From Pseudoalteromonas rhizosphaerae (GTDB lineage: Bacteria > Pseudomonadota > Gammaproteobacteria > Enterobacterales > Alteromonadaceae): DNA of 64,000 nucleotides. Shown piece after piece: positions 8,324 to 16,800 of the stretch. The stretch lies in contig NZ_CABVLM010000014.1 in NCBI RefSeq assembly GCF_902498845.1, positions 62,001 to 126,000 on the forward strand. Direction: 5' to 3'. Within the stretch, counting starts at the first letter, position 1; the number at the start of each line of letters is the position of its first letter. The translations under genes and the position numbers were made by a program. A model generated the notes under the pieces. The model searched no databases, had not been told where the DNA came from, and was given only the letters and a program-made list of their open reading frames with translations.

Positions 8324-9076
8324 TCAAACTGGGTTGTCTATATCAATAAAGGTTACATCAAAGCCATGTTGCTCAGCCAATAACTCACCGAGCGCTTTTA
8401 TGCCATAGCGTTCGGTGGCGTGATGGCCTGCGGCAAAAAAATCGATCTTTTGCTCACGAGAACTGTGAATGGTCTGCTCTGAAGCCTCGCCTGTTAAATA
8501 GGCATCAATCCCCTGGCTAGCAGCCAAATCAATATAACCTTGACCACCTCCAGTACACCAAGCGATGGTCTCAATTAGCTCATCACGTACTAGGCTAACT
8601 AAAGGTTCACGAGCGAGCACTGTTGATATTTTTTGTGCAAATTGCTCACCACTCATTGGGATTTTTAAACGCCCTTTGACTGCGACACTATTTGCTACAG
8701 GCTCCAAACCATCGAGTATTTCTAAATCAAGCAGCTGTGCTAATTGCGCGTTATTACCGATTGCTGGATGCACATCAAGAGGTAAATGATAGGCAAATAA
8801 ATTGATATCATGATTAAGTAACGCAGCTATGCGACGCTTTTTCATACCGGTAATGGGTTGCGCTTCACCTTTCCAGAAATAACCATGATGAACTAATATT
8901 GTGTCTGCGCCATGCGCAATTGCAGCATCGATTAATGCTTGACTGGCAGTGACACCTGTAACAATTTTTTTAATCTGTTCACGTCCTTCGACTTGTAGTC
9001 CATTTGGGCAAAAGTCTTGAATAGAATCAGGTCTTAAAATGGTATTTAGTAATTGGTTAAATTCTCTGCGCTGCAT
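8324..9076 (-). CDS. Nif3-family dinuclear metal protein (YbgI)
   Basis: A 250-residue protein of the Nif3/YbgI family, which forms a toroidal hexamer with a dinuclear metal site. Some annotate members as GTP cyclohydrolase 1 type 2, but the physiological substrate is unsettled. Metal-binding motifs are visible: ILVHHGYFWKGE (His pair) near residue 63, LFAYHLPLDVH near 95, and FFAAGHHATERYG near 215, where His and Glu complete the site. Length matches E. coli YbgI (247). It is a single gene, convergent with elyC, and about 150 bases from the next divergent gene. Confidence 0.93.
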   Translation of the reverse strand: MQRREFNQLLNTILRPDSIQDFCPNGLQVEGREQIKKIVTGVTASQALIDAAIAHGADTILVHHGYFWKGEAQPITGMKKRRIAALLNHDINLFAYHLPLDVHPAIGNNAQLAQLLDLEILDGLEPVANSVAVKGRLKIPMSGEQFAQKISTVLAREPLVSLVRDELIETIAWCTGGGQGYIDLAASQGIDAYLTGEASEQTIHSSREQKIDFFAAGHHATERYGIKALGELLAEQHGFDVTFIDIDNPV

Positions 9077-9226
9077 TATTTTATTCCAGATTAGCGTTAA
9101 ATTTTGTGCAAATTTTGGCGTTTATAGGGCTAAAATGGAAGGAAAATCGCAAAAAATTGAAAAGTAAGTCAAAAATAGGTATAAATAAATATTCTCAATC
9201 TGTGTTTACAACGTATAGGGCCTCTG

Positions 9227-9598
9227 ATGAGCAAACTAGACAAAACAGAAGTATTAAATGCCTTTGAAGCAGCATACCAAGCAGCCAATGGTAAGAAACC
9301 TGAAATTACCAGCAAACCTGGTTGGTACAGCATCGACGGCGGCAAAAACTTGCGCCTTGCAGAAGTTGCTGAATTAACAGAGCAGCTAACTTCAGGCGAT
9401 ACGTCTGCACAACCTGCAGCAACAGCACCTGCTAAGAAAACTAAAACTAAATCAGCAGTGCCAGCTAAAGCAGCTGTTAAAAAAGCACCATTTACTATAA
9501 CAACAGCTAATGGAGAAGGTTACACTGCCGAAGAGTTTTGGATTGTGTACCTAGCTAAAAAAGATCACGATTGCCGCTTACCTCGCGGTGTTGTGTAA
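9227..9598 (+). CDS. Conserved-looking hypothetical protein with Lys/Ala-rich linker
   Basis: A 123-residue protein I do not recognise. It has an ordered N-terminal part (residues 1-62, with GWYSIDGGKNLRLAEVAELT). A low-complexity linker rich in Ala, Lys, Pro and Thr follows at about 63-88 and resembles histone H1-like or secretion linkers. A second short ordered block (FTITTANGEGYTAEEFWIVY) ends in RLPRGVV. There is no signal peptide or membrane segment. The lysine-rich linker would allow nucleic acid contact, but no DNA-binding fold is evident. A terminator follows directly. Base composition resembles the neighbours. Confidence 0.7.
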   Translation: MSKLDKTEVLNAFEAAYQAANGKKPEITSKPGWYSIDGGKNLRLAEVAELTEQLTSGDTSAQPAATAPAKKTKTKSAVPAKAAVKKAPFTITTANGEGYTAEEFWIVYLAKKDHDCRLPRGVV

Positions 9599-9618
9599 TA
9601 ACTTTAGACTCGTAGCAT

Positions 9619-9648
9619 AAAAAAACCGCTTTTAAGCGGTTTTTTTAT
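9619..9648. terminator. Bidirectional terminator overlapping the HPP stop codon
   Basis: The stem aaaaaccgct/agcggttttt has a 4-base loop (9631-9634) and is flanked by A and T runs. The stop codon of the minus-strand HPP gene (9632-9634) sits in the loop, so the hairpin lies partly inside that reading frame. Confidence 0.85.
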
Positions 9649-10105
9649 GGCCAACAACGTTGAGTTTTGTATTCAACCACCCTGATATATACCCACAGAT
9701 AACAATAAACACGGTACCAACAAGAACTGGCATAATCAAAAAGTCCCAACTTTGACCACTGACCATAATCAAAATAGGGTTGGCCCCTGCTGCAGGATGT
9801 ATGGTGTTAGTCAACATCATTACGGTCACAGCTAATCCAGTCGCAATAGCAATACTGATCGGATCCACGCCTATAAAACTAATAAAAGCCAAACCTATCA
9901 CGGCAGTGATGAAATGCCCTACAATAACATTTTTTGCTTTTGCTAAAGGGCTGTTTGGTACACCAAACACCAGCACCGCAGTTGCGCCAAATGGTGCCAT
10001 AAGCCATACACCATAATTCCCTAAACTTTCTAAATATGCTAATACCGAAAGTGTCAGTGCAGAAAAGATACCCGCGATAACGGCTTTGTAAAATACAACA
10101 TTCAT
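9632..10105 (-). CDS. HPP-family integral membrane protein
   Basis: A 157-residue membrane protein with four hydrophobic segments (about residues 8-26, 31-50, 60-95 and 118-145). The HPP family signature appears as HPAAGANPILIM near residue 103, with PFGATAVLVFGVP in the first half. HPP proteins are four-helix inner-membrane proteins; some plant and cyanobacterial relatives are linked to nitrite transport, but this branch is uncharacterised. The gene is divergent from a TetR gene, and its upstream region carries two TetR-type palindromes, so repression by that TetR protein is likely. Its last codons and stop lie in the downstream terminator. Confidence 0.85.
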   Translation of the reverse strand: MNVVFYKAVIAGIFSALTLSVLAYLESLGNYGVWLMAPFGATAVLVFGVPNSPLAKAKNVIVGHFITAVIGLAFISFIGVDPISIAIATGLAVTVMMLTNTIHPAAGANPILIMVSGQSWDFLIMPVLVGTVFIVICGYISGWLNTKLNVVGHKKTA

Positions 10106-10125
10106 TAATATTACTTCCTTCAGGG

Positions 10126-10170
10126 GTAGACCGACTTGTCTACATTTAGATGATAGACAAGTCGGTCTAC
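10126..10170. promoter_or_regulatory. Paired TetR-type operators
   Basis: The 17-base arm gtagaccgacttgtcta (10126-10142) recurs as an exact inverted copy at 10154-10170, with 11 bases between. Each arm is itself a dyad of the form TAGAC-N6-GTCTA. The pair sits between the HPP start (20 bases away) and the tetR start (34 bases away). Similar TAGAC/GTCTA half-sites are known for NemR-type TetR repressors. Confidence 0.8.
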
Positions 10171-10204
10171 TTATGTCAAGCTTACTTTTTGACTAGGAGC
10201 AACC

Positions 10205-10786
10205 ATGGATAAACGTACCCAGATAATTAATACCGCACTCAGTGCGTTCTATCTAAGAGGGATCCATGCGGTAGGCATTAATGAAATACTTAAAGAAGCA
10301 GGTGTTGCAAAAAAAACGCTTTATAATCATTTCGTCAGTAAAGATGAGTTGATCTGTGCGTGTTTAGAGCTCAGAGATCAGCGCTTTAATCAGTGGTTGT
10401 ATGAACAATTAGAAAACTGCAATACCCCCTTCGAAGTGGCTTATGCACTTTTTAGCGCACTCTCCGCTTGGATAGATAATAAAGTCTCTGAGCTTGGACC
10501 TTTTAATGGCTGTTTTTTTATTAATACCGCAGCGGAGTTTCCACACAGCGAGCACCCTATCGCGATGCTTTGCAAAGCACACAAAGAATCAGTTTTACAA
10601 TTATTGTTCGATAAACTCTCACACACAGAACAACTTAAAGGTCAGTTAGAAAAAACCATACAGTTAGCACAATTATTAATGACCTTAAAAGAAGGTATGA
10701 TCTGTCAGGCTAGAGTGACGCACTCCAGTAATACACTATTGCAAGACCCAGTATTATTACGCCAACTTATAGCAAGTAGCATATAA
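10205..10786 (+). CDS. TetR/AcrR-family repressor
   Basis: A 193-residue one-domain regulator. The N-terminal helix-turn-helix is clear (residues 6-52: TQIINTALSAFYLRGIHAVG, then GVAKKTLYNHFVSKDELI). The ligand domain contains GCFFINTAAEFP near residue 100. The conserved cysteine in that segment recalls NemR-like regulators that sense reactive electrophiles, but this is only an analogy. It most likely represses itself and the divergent HPP gene through the paired operators just upstream. The Shine-Dalgarno TAGGAG lies 5-6 bases before the ATG. A terminator follows immediately. Confidence 0.93.
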   Translation: MDKRTQIINTALSAFYLRGIHAVGINEILKEAGVAKKTLYNHFVSKDELICACLELRDQRFNQWLYEQLENCNTPFEVAYALFSALSAWIDNKVSELGPFNGCFFINTAAEFPHSEHPIAMLCKAHKESVLQLLFDKLSHTEQLKGQLEKTIQLAQLLMTLKEGMICQARVTHSSNTLLQDPVLLRQLIASSI

Positions 10787-10812
10787 AAAAAGCGGCTGTT
10801 CAGCCGCTTTTG
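10785..10812. terminator. Bidirectional terminator between tetR and the amidohydrolase
   Basis: The stem agcggct/agccgct (10791-10797 with 10802-10808) has a 4-base loop, an A-run on the left and TTTT on the right. It serves both convergent genes. Confidence 0.85.
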
Positions 10813-10832
10813 ATTGGGTATAACACTAATAA

Positions 10833-13800
10833 TTACTTATCTTCAAAGTACAATTTGTCGCGTGCTTTTTTGCCAACTTCATTCATAGTCGCGGCATCAA
10901 ATAACCGACCGTTGATCATCGTATAATCAACTTTATCTGTATCACGAATATTAGTCAGTGGATTACCATCGATCACCATTAAGTCAGCCAGTTTACCGAC
11001 TTCCAATGAACCAATATTCTGATCAAGGCCGATGTACTTGGCCGGATCAAGCGTTGCCGCACGAATAGCTTCCAGTGGACTCATACCACCTTGAGCAAAC
11101 ATCCAAATCTCCCAGTGCGCTGCAAGGCCTTCGCGCTGACCATGTGCACCTAGATTCACTAAAACACCTAAATCTTGTAGCTCTTTTGCTACCCGTGCAT
11201 TGTTAAAGTGATTATAGTGGTGATCGGGGGCTTTAACACGGCGCATTGAACGTGGTAATAATTGGTTTTTCGGCACAAATTTACTTAAGCGCGGGTGATT
11301 CCACACATCAGTCTTATCATACCAATAGTTTTCTCCCCAGATGCCGCCATATGCCACACCAAGTGTTGGCGTGTAGCCTACATCACTTTGTGACCAAAGC
11401 TGCTTGATATCATCATAAATATTCGCCACGGGAATTGAGTGCTCAATACCCGTGTGACCATCAACCACCATCGTTAAATTATGCTGTAATAATGAACCAC
11501 CTTCTGGCACCACCATCATTTCAAGCTCTCGACCAGCTTCAATTACTTGTTGGCGTTGTTCACGTCGTGGTTGGTTGTATGATTTAACACTAAACGCGCC
11601 AACTTTCTTTAATCGCTCTAAGTGAAATTTAGCATCATCTAACGAATCAATGTGTGATGTATAACCTGGCATATTGGCACCATATAAAATAGTACCGGTT
11701 GAGAAAATACGTGGGCCTACAATAGTCCCCGCTTTTTGCATTTCGCTGGCTGTAAAAATCTCTGTTGTATCGTTTGATGGATCGTGAATTGTCGTGACGC
11801 CTAACGATAGGCCCGCTAAGTTTTTCCAATTTTGCTCAGGAATGATCTCATCGCTGCCTTGTGAACCATGCGCATGCGCATCAACAATTCCTGGCATAAT
11901 TGTTTTGCCAGATACATCAATTACCTGTGCGCCTTTTGGAATGTTAATATCAGCAGCTGTGCCAACGGCTTTAATATGTTTACCATCGGTTAATAGTATA
12001 CCATTTTCAATGACTTGCTCACCTTTCATGGTAATAATACGTGCGCCCGTTAAAGCTATCATGCCTTTTGGTTCAGCCATTTTGCTACTAAAGCCAATGT
12101 TATCGCCACTTTTTACTTTAAAGTCAGCGTCACCCGCTTTATTGATATCAAATAAACCTGCCAAACTTGCATGATAAAGCTCTGGGCCTAGCGTCCAATA
12201 CAGTTTATCGCTGCTGGCGCTCCAGCTGATATTCTCACCGGCACGAACAGATAACTGCTCAATTGGAAATTGGCTGTCTTTAGGACCAATATTAATGGTT
12301 TTACCACTTTGCACTAATGGCGTAACAAACACTTTAAAACGTTCAGCAAAAGCGAGGTACTTGCCATCAGGCGATACTCTAAACTCAGTCGCATGCTCTG
12401 ACTCATAAAGCTTAGTGATTTTTTTCGAATCAAGTTCAACCACACTTAGCGTTGGCTTAGGCCATGGGCTCATCACAAAAACTCGATCATTAGCTGATGC
12501 AAACTGCGGCTGATAACCACTTTTAGAAATTAACTCAGCTTTCCCGCCTTTGCTACTCACTGCATAAATACCCGGATGCAGTGACCAATCAGGGTTTAAA
12601 ATGCTGCCTCCTGAGGCTTTACGGTACACTACCGTTTTGCCATCAGGACTAAATGTTGGCTCAACATATTTACCTGGCTCTGTGGTAATATCGTCACCGC
12701 GACCACTGCGCGGAGAGACAACTCGTACAGCGCCCTGCTCGTTATCATCCCAGGTTACATAAACTATTTTCTTACCATCACGGGAAAACTGTGGGAACAA
12801 CTCAAAGTGATCATCTTGTTTTGTTAAACGCTTTATTTTTCCTGACTCTAAATCGCGTTTATAAATATGTCCTAGCGCTTCAAAAATTGCTGTTTCACCA
12901 TCCGGTGAAATCTGTACATTACGCAACATTTTTACAGCAAACTCATCGCTATCAATGTTTTGTGTAAAACGCACTGCTTGTTGAATTTTTTTACTGGTTT
13001 TAACTATAAATGGTACGGTTTCTACATCGCCATCTTGCACATCAAGTTTATGAATAGTACCACCAGCCCAAAATACCAGTTGGTTATTATCTGGTGTCCA
13101 GGCAATCGTTGGATACACGCCATGAATAGCCCAAGTCTCTTGCATATCACGTTCAAGCTTGTCATATAGCTTAGTATGCTTACCGCTGGTTAAGTCATAT
13201 AGGTAGAGGCTAGTTTGAAAATCATCTCGTTTAATATACGCAAGCTTCTTACCGTCTGGCGACGGGGTTGGTCTAATCGCGCCGCCCATACCATCAATAA
13301 TCGTTTCTATCTCACCCGTTTCGCGATCGTAACGCTTGATTTTATAAATGCCAGCAACCGAATCTTTTGAATAATGAAAGGTTTTACCTGGCGTTGCATC
13401 ATGTGAAAAATAAACATATCGGCCATCAGGTGAAAACATCGGCTCACCTAAATCTTTTTGATCATTCTCACGTTTAGTGAGTTGTACACCTTTGCCACCC
13501 GCTTTATGATAAAGCCATACTTCACCTGCGCCTAATGAACGGCTCGCTGTAAAATGCTTACGAGCAACAATATAGTCGCCGTCGGGACTCCATGCGGGGC
13601 TGTTCAATAAGCGAAACGTTTCATCGGTTACCGCGGTTTGATTCTCACCGTTTAAATCCATCAACCAGATATTATCGCCGCCACCTTGATCAGAGGTAAA
13701 CGCAATATGTTTACCATCAGGACTAAAACGCGGTTGCATTTGCCATGCGATATCAGAGGTCAGTTGGGTGGCAGTGCCACCAGCCATCGGCATAGTGTAA

Positions 13801-14048
13801 ATATCGCCCAGCAAATCAAACACAATGGTTTTGCCATCAGGACTGACATCGATATTCATCCAAGTGCCTTGAGAGACACTAATATTAGCATCAACAAATT
13901 GCCCTTGTGGCGCATCCACTTGCCATTTTTTGTCATCATTATCTTGTGCCTGAGCCTGACCATATAGCGCCAGTGACACAGCTACAGCCATTGCTGTATG
14001 AAGCATTTGTTTCATCGCCTTCTCGCTTATTTTTATTGCGGTTTTCAT
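10833..14048 (-). CDS. Exported TolB-propeller/amidohydrolase fusion protein
   Basis: A 1071-residue secreted or periplasmic protein. Its signal peptide ends at GQAQA-Q. Residues about 45-640 hold WD40-like PD40 repeats (many copies of FSPDGKHIAF-type motifs), forming one or two beta-propellers. Residues about 655-1071 are a metal-dependent amidohydrolase. Its metal motif is MPGIVDAHAHGSQG, further expected ligand histidines lie in VDGHTGIEHS and NLGAHGQREG, and the C-terminal family motif is GSLEVGKLADLMVIDGNPL. The fusion suggests hydrolysis of peptides or cyclic amides in the periplasm; the substrate is unknown. An in-frame ATG at 14013-14015 (MKQMLHTAMAV) gives a more typical signal peptide and may be the true start. 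Confidence 0.9.
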   Translation of the reverse strand: MKTAIKISEKAMKQMLHTAMAVAVSLALYGQAQAQDNDDKKWQVDAPQGQFVDANISVSQGTWMNIDVSPDGKTIVFDLLGDIYTMPMAGGTATQLTSDIAWQMQPRFSPDGKHIAFTSDQGGGDNIWLMDLNGENQTAVTDETFRLLNSPAWSPDGDYIVARKHFTASRSLGAGEVWLYHKAGGKGVQLTKRENDQKDLGEPMFSPDGRYVYFSHDATPGKTFHYSKDSVAGIYKIKRYDRETGEIETIIDGMGGAIRPTPSPDGKKLAYIKRDDFQTSLYLYDLTSGKHTKLYDKLERDMQETWAIHGVYPTIAWTPDNNQLVFWAGGTIHKLDVQDGDVETVPFIVKTSKKIQQAVRFTQNIDSDEFAVKMLRNVQISPDGETAIFEALGHIYKRDLESGKIKRLTKQDDHFELFPQFSRDGKKIVYVTWDDNEQGAVRVVSPRSGRGDDITTEPGKYVEPTFSPDGKTVVYRKASGGSILNPDWSLHPGIYAVSSKGGKAELISKSGYQPQFASANDRVFVMSPWPKPTLSVVELDSKKITKLYESEHATEFRVSPDGKYLAFAERFKVFVTPLVQSGKTINIGPKDSQFPIEQLSVRAGENISWSASSDKLYWTLGPELYHASLAGLFDINKAGDADFKVKSGDNIGFSSKMAEPKGMIALTGARIITMKGEQVIENGILLTDGKHIKAVGTAADINIPKGAQVIDVSGKTIMPGIVDAHAHGSQGSDEIIPEQNWKNLAGLSLGVTTIHDPSNDTTEIFTASEMQKAGTIVGPRIFSTGTILYGANMPGYTSHIDSLDDAKFHLERLKKVGAFSVKSYNQPRREQRQQVIEAGRELEMMVVPEGGSLLQHNLTMVVDGHTGIEHSIPVANIYDDIKQLWSQSDVGYTPTLGVAYGGIWGENYWYDKTDVWNHPRLSKFVPKNQLLPRSMRRVKAPDHHYNHFNNARVAKELQDLGVLVNLGAHGQREGLAAHWEIWMFAQGGMSPLEAIRAATLDPAKYIGLDQNIGSLEVGKLADLMVIDGNPLTNIRDTDKVDYTMINGRLFDAATMNEVGKKARDKLYFEDK

Positions 14049-14121
14049 CTTATAAACATGATTGCAACAAAAACGGCAGCAAGTTACCAGCGATATCTGA
14101 TAAAGCGTCGTTATTTGGCGG

Positions 14122-14946
14122 TTAATGCCATTTTATTGGATCAAACTGATAATAGCCGACCAATAAACTGTATATTTCAGGATCATAATGGCGCAGCTCA
14201 CTGGGCTTTTCGAGAAAAGTTTCGGTGATCACGGCAAAAAATTCGGCTTCATTAGTTGCACCATAACTATGAATAACATGCGGCATATTATACGCAACAT
14301 GAGTTTTTAACTGATTATAAGCGCGGCTAAAAACACGGCCCCACTGTTTATAATCTGCCTCTTTAGCTAATATAGGCGTGCCTGTGGTTTTACCTGTTTC
14401 TTGATCAAGTTGGTGAGCAAATTCATGAAACACTAAATTATGTCCGTCACTGGGTAAGCGATTCCCTTCAAGCACATCGTGCCAGCTTAGAACTAAAGTC
14501 CCTCCAGGCCATGACTCGCCTTGACGAACAGTATTATGATAGCTTACTAATCCGGCACTATCACGAGATGTCTGCGGCGCGTAATAGGCACTTGGGTACA
14601 GCAAAATTTCTTTCACATTTTGATAAAGTGGCCATGGTTTATTAAGCACCAACACACATGCATCCGCAGCAATTATTAACTTCATACTCTCGTTTAGAAT
14701 TAAACCATCACAACCAATAAAGCGTTTTTCATTTAGAAACCAGACAATATGACGCTCTAATTTTTCCCGATCAGCATCCGTCATTTTTTGATAGATAGGC
14801 ATATACCGTAACAATAATGTTTTTTGCTTTTCATCTAAACGATAATCTTGATACTTTTTTTGCCACAAGCGGTTTTGAATAACCGGCCAACGCCAATAAA
14901 CAACTACAAACGCAATCAGCGCAAATATTAATAATCCATTTACCAT
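14122..14946 (-). CDS. mtfA: MtfA-family zinc peptidase
   Basis: A 274-residue protein of the MtfA (DUF980) family. In E. coli, MtfA binds the glucose regulator Mlc and has aminopeptidase activity. The zinc site is visible as H174-E175-x-x-H178 (VFHEFAHQLD), followed by the family's AEFFAVITETFLEKP segment carrying the third ligand Glu. The domain from residue 40 onward aligns well with E. coli MtfA. Residues 2-20 form an N-terminal hydrophobic helix absent from the E. coli protein, so this version is probably membrane-anchored. No mlc or ptsG gene is nearby, so the link to sugar uptake cannot be judged here. Confidence 0.88.
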   Translation of the reverse strand: MVNGLLIFALIAFVVVYWRWPVIQNRLWQKKYQDYRLDEKQKTLLLRYMPIYQKMTDADREKLERHIVWFLNEKRFIGCDGLILNESMKLIIAADACVLVLNKPWPLYQNVKEILLYPSAYYAPQTSRDSAGLVSYHNTVRQGESWPGGTLVLSWHDVLEGNRLPSDGHNLVFHEFAHQLDQETGKTTGTPILAKEADYKQWGRVFSRAYNQLKTHVAYNMPHVIHSYGATNEAEFFAVITETFLEKPSELRHYDPEIYSLLVGYYQFDPIKWH

Positions 14947-15024
14947 TACGAGGTCCTATCAACAGGTGTAGCTTATTAATATGTCCTGTGAGGATAAAAT
15001 TCAATCATCTAGCCTAGCAACAGC

Positions 15025-15057
15025 TAAAAAACCGCCCATAACTATGTTAAAGGCGGT
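15025..15057 (-). terminator. Terminator of the M23 protease gene
   Basis: Read on the minus strand, the stem accgcc/ggcggt (15052-15057 with 15031-15036) is followed by six T's. It lies about 30 bases beyond the protease stop codon. Confidence 0.8.
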
Positions 15058-15087
15058 CAACTATATTATTACGTAAAATCAATTATA

Positions 15088-16320
15088 TTAACGATATAAA
15101 CGGTCCCATGCACAAGTACGGTAACCATTACGCTCAAAGTAGAAACGATTACAATTATCATCGTAGTTGCTATTGCCGACATCAATACGATGACCACTAA
15201 TATATTGATTATGTAATGACACCTGCTGGCCGTTATACAACAAAGTAAAATGCACGTGAGGACCTGATGATTGTCCCCCTTCACATAGTGCTTGGTTATA
15301 ATTGTTCGCATAACGACCGAGCCATGCACCTGGCTGCACAAAATCACCGCTACTATACTGCAGATTAGACATATGATAATAGTTGGTTGAATATCCACTC
15401 GAATGCGTTACGCGGATATTACATGACGAAAAACGTGTGATAGTACCGCCATGCGCCGCTTGAACATATGGTGTATTTGCGCCCCAACCACCAGAGCCAT
15501 CATTAAAATCAAGCGATGAATATGGATAACCAGAGCCAGTATTAGAGTGAGCCCCACCGCTGTACCAATAATAACCTGATGACCATGGTAAGTTCATTGA
15601 AAAACTAGCCGCAGCAAACTGCTGATTGCTACTTTGTAGTTCACTTTTAGAGGATCTTTGTAACTGAGCGCGACTATCAGGGAATAGACGCTCAAACGTC
15701 GCTAAAAAGCCGGTTAGATCGCTCTTAGCGTAATTAACATTATCTTTGCTTAATACTTGTTTTTTAAGAACACTGACCAATGCTACTGTCGCTGCAGTAC
15801 TGCTGTTGGTATTGACTCTATTGGTGATTTCCTCGCCCGCATACTTTGATGTTTCCGGGGTGGCTTGGCTATCTTGCCACTGTTTATATGCATAAAAACG
15901 TTGACTTAACATCATTACCACATCTTCTAGCTGGGCATCAAAACCGTGTTCGTCAGATAAACCTGCAAAAGCATTATTAATATCTGCGTCAGGATCAGAA
16001 AGTAAGCCACTTTGCAGCTCAATCAACGCTAAGATAACTTTAGGGTTGATACTTGTATAACCTGCCCAGTGCAAAACACGCTCTTTTTTATCTTCCAGTA
16101 CAGGCGCATGCAGAGCAAAGAAATTATCCCAATCTTCACGCAACAAGTCATTATTGAACACAAACTGAGTATCGTCCACAGCCACCAAGGAGGTTAACTT
16201 AAGTGACTCAATGGACTGTGCAGTAAAGTTAAAATCATTATGCTTATGGCCTTGTGCAAACACCGCTGGCGACACACCTAAAACACCTGCTAAAGCTACA
16301 TATATCATCTTACTTTTCAT
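15088..16320 (-). CDS. Secreted M23 metalloprotease, pseudoalterin/LasA type
   Basis: A 410-residue zymogen. The signal peptide ends at VFA-Q (residue 22), a propeptide spans about 23-236, and the M23 catalytic domain starts near 237 (AAASFSMNLPWSSGYYWYSG). Zinc ligands are H258 and D271 (GAHSNTGSGYPYSSLDF) and H357 in the HxH motif (H355, H357; GPHVHF). H316 is the likely second catalytic His. Four cysteines (300, 346, 390, 403) can form two disulfides. The catalytic domain closely resembles staphylolysin LasA and the Pseudoalteromonas elastase pseudoalterin. These cut Gly-rich elastin and lyse Gram-positive peptidoglycan bridges. Export is probably by type II secretion, as for LasA. It is monocistronic with its own terminator. 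Confidence 0.92.
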   Translation of the reverse strand: MKSKMIYVALAGVLGVSPAVFAQGHKHNDFNFTAQSIESLKLTSLVAVDDTQFVFNNDLLREDWDNFFALHAPVLEDKKERVLHWAGYTSINPKVILALIELQSGLLSDPDADINNAFAGLSDEHGFDAQLEDVVMMLSQRFYAYKQWQDSQATPETSKYAGEEITNRVNTNSSTAATVALVSVLKKQVLSKDNVNYAKSDLTGFLATFERLFPDSRAQLQRSSKSELQSSNQQFAAASFSMNLPWSSGYYWYSGGAHSNTGSGYPYSSLDFNDGSGGWGANTPYVQAAHGGTITRFSSCNIRVTHSSGYSTNYYHMSNLQYSSGDFVQPGAWLGRYANNYNQALCEGGQSSGPHVHFTLLYNGQQVSLHNQYISGHRIDVGNSNYDDNCNRFYFERNGYRTCAWDRLYR

Positions 16321-16800
16321 CTTTTGTTCCTTCTGTTCACATCAAAAAGATCCCAAAGCGGGAACAAAAGGTATAGCATCAAATCCAATCAAATGTTAAT
16401 AAAATGTTTTAATGTATGTATTGATATTTATTATGTACCCGAAAAGTAATAGCCTGTAGCGTGTTTAGCTACCAAAAAAACATACACTCATATTGTCAAC
16501 AAACCAAGCTTCTAGGCGATTTAAATATATAACCTCAAAATTGAATTTGGGATCATCTTAATTATCAATACACAAGTCCATCGTATAGCACTCTTTGTTA
16601 ATGACACTTACGAGTTTATCTGACCCCAGAATAGTCAATATCTAATAACAGGAAATATATCTGTCGAAAACATTATTAACTCAGTCAGATCCCCCTTTTA
16701 AATTAGTCAATTAGAAAGTTAAAAAGTAACGATTGAGTATTTACAGAAGATAAAAAAAGGGAGAGAGTACAAAACTCCCCCCCGTAGAAACAGCTAACCT
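16321..16800. other. Intergenic region, 480 bases, with one terminator
   Basis: No coding frame or RNA gene is apparent. The left half must hold the promoter of the minus-strand M23 protease gene. The right end (16759-16785) holds a gggag/ctccc hairpin that, read on the minus strand, is followed by seven T's. This is the terminator of the lipoprotein gene to the right. Confidence 0.6.

Noticed and set aside
15069..15398. A 109-codon minus-strand frame rich in Ile, Val and Cys.
   Set aside because: It lies inside the M23 protease gene in another frame and has an unnatural composition; the protease frame carries all family motifs.
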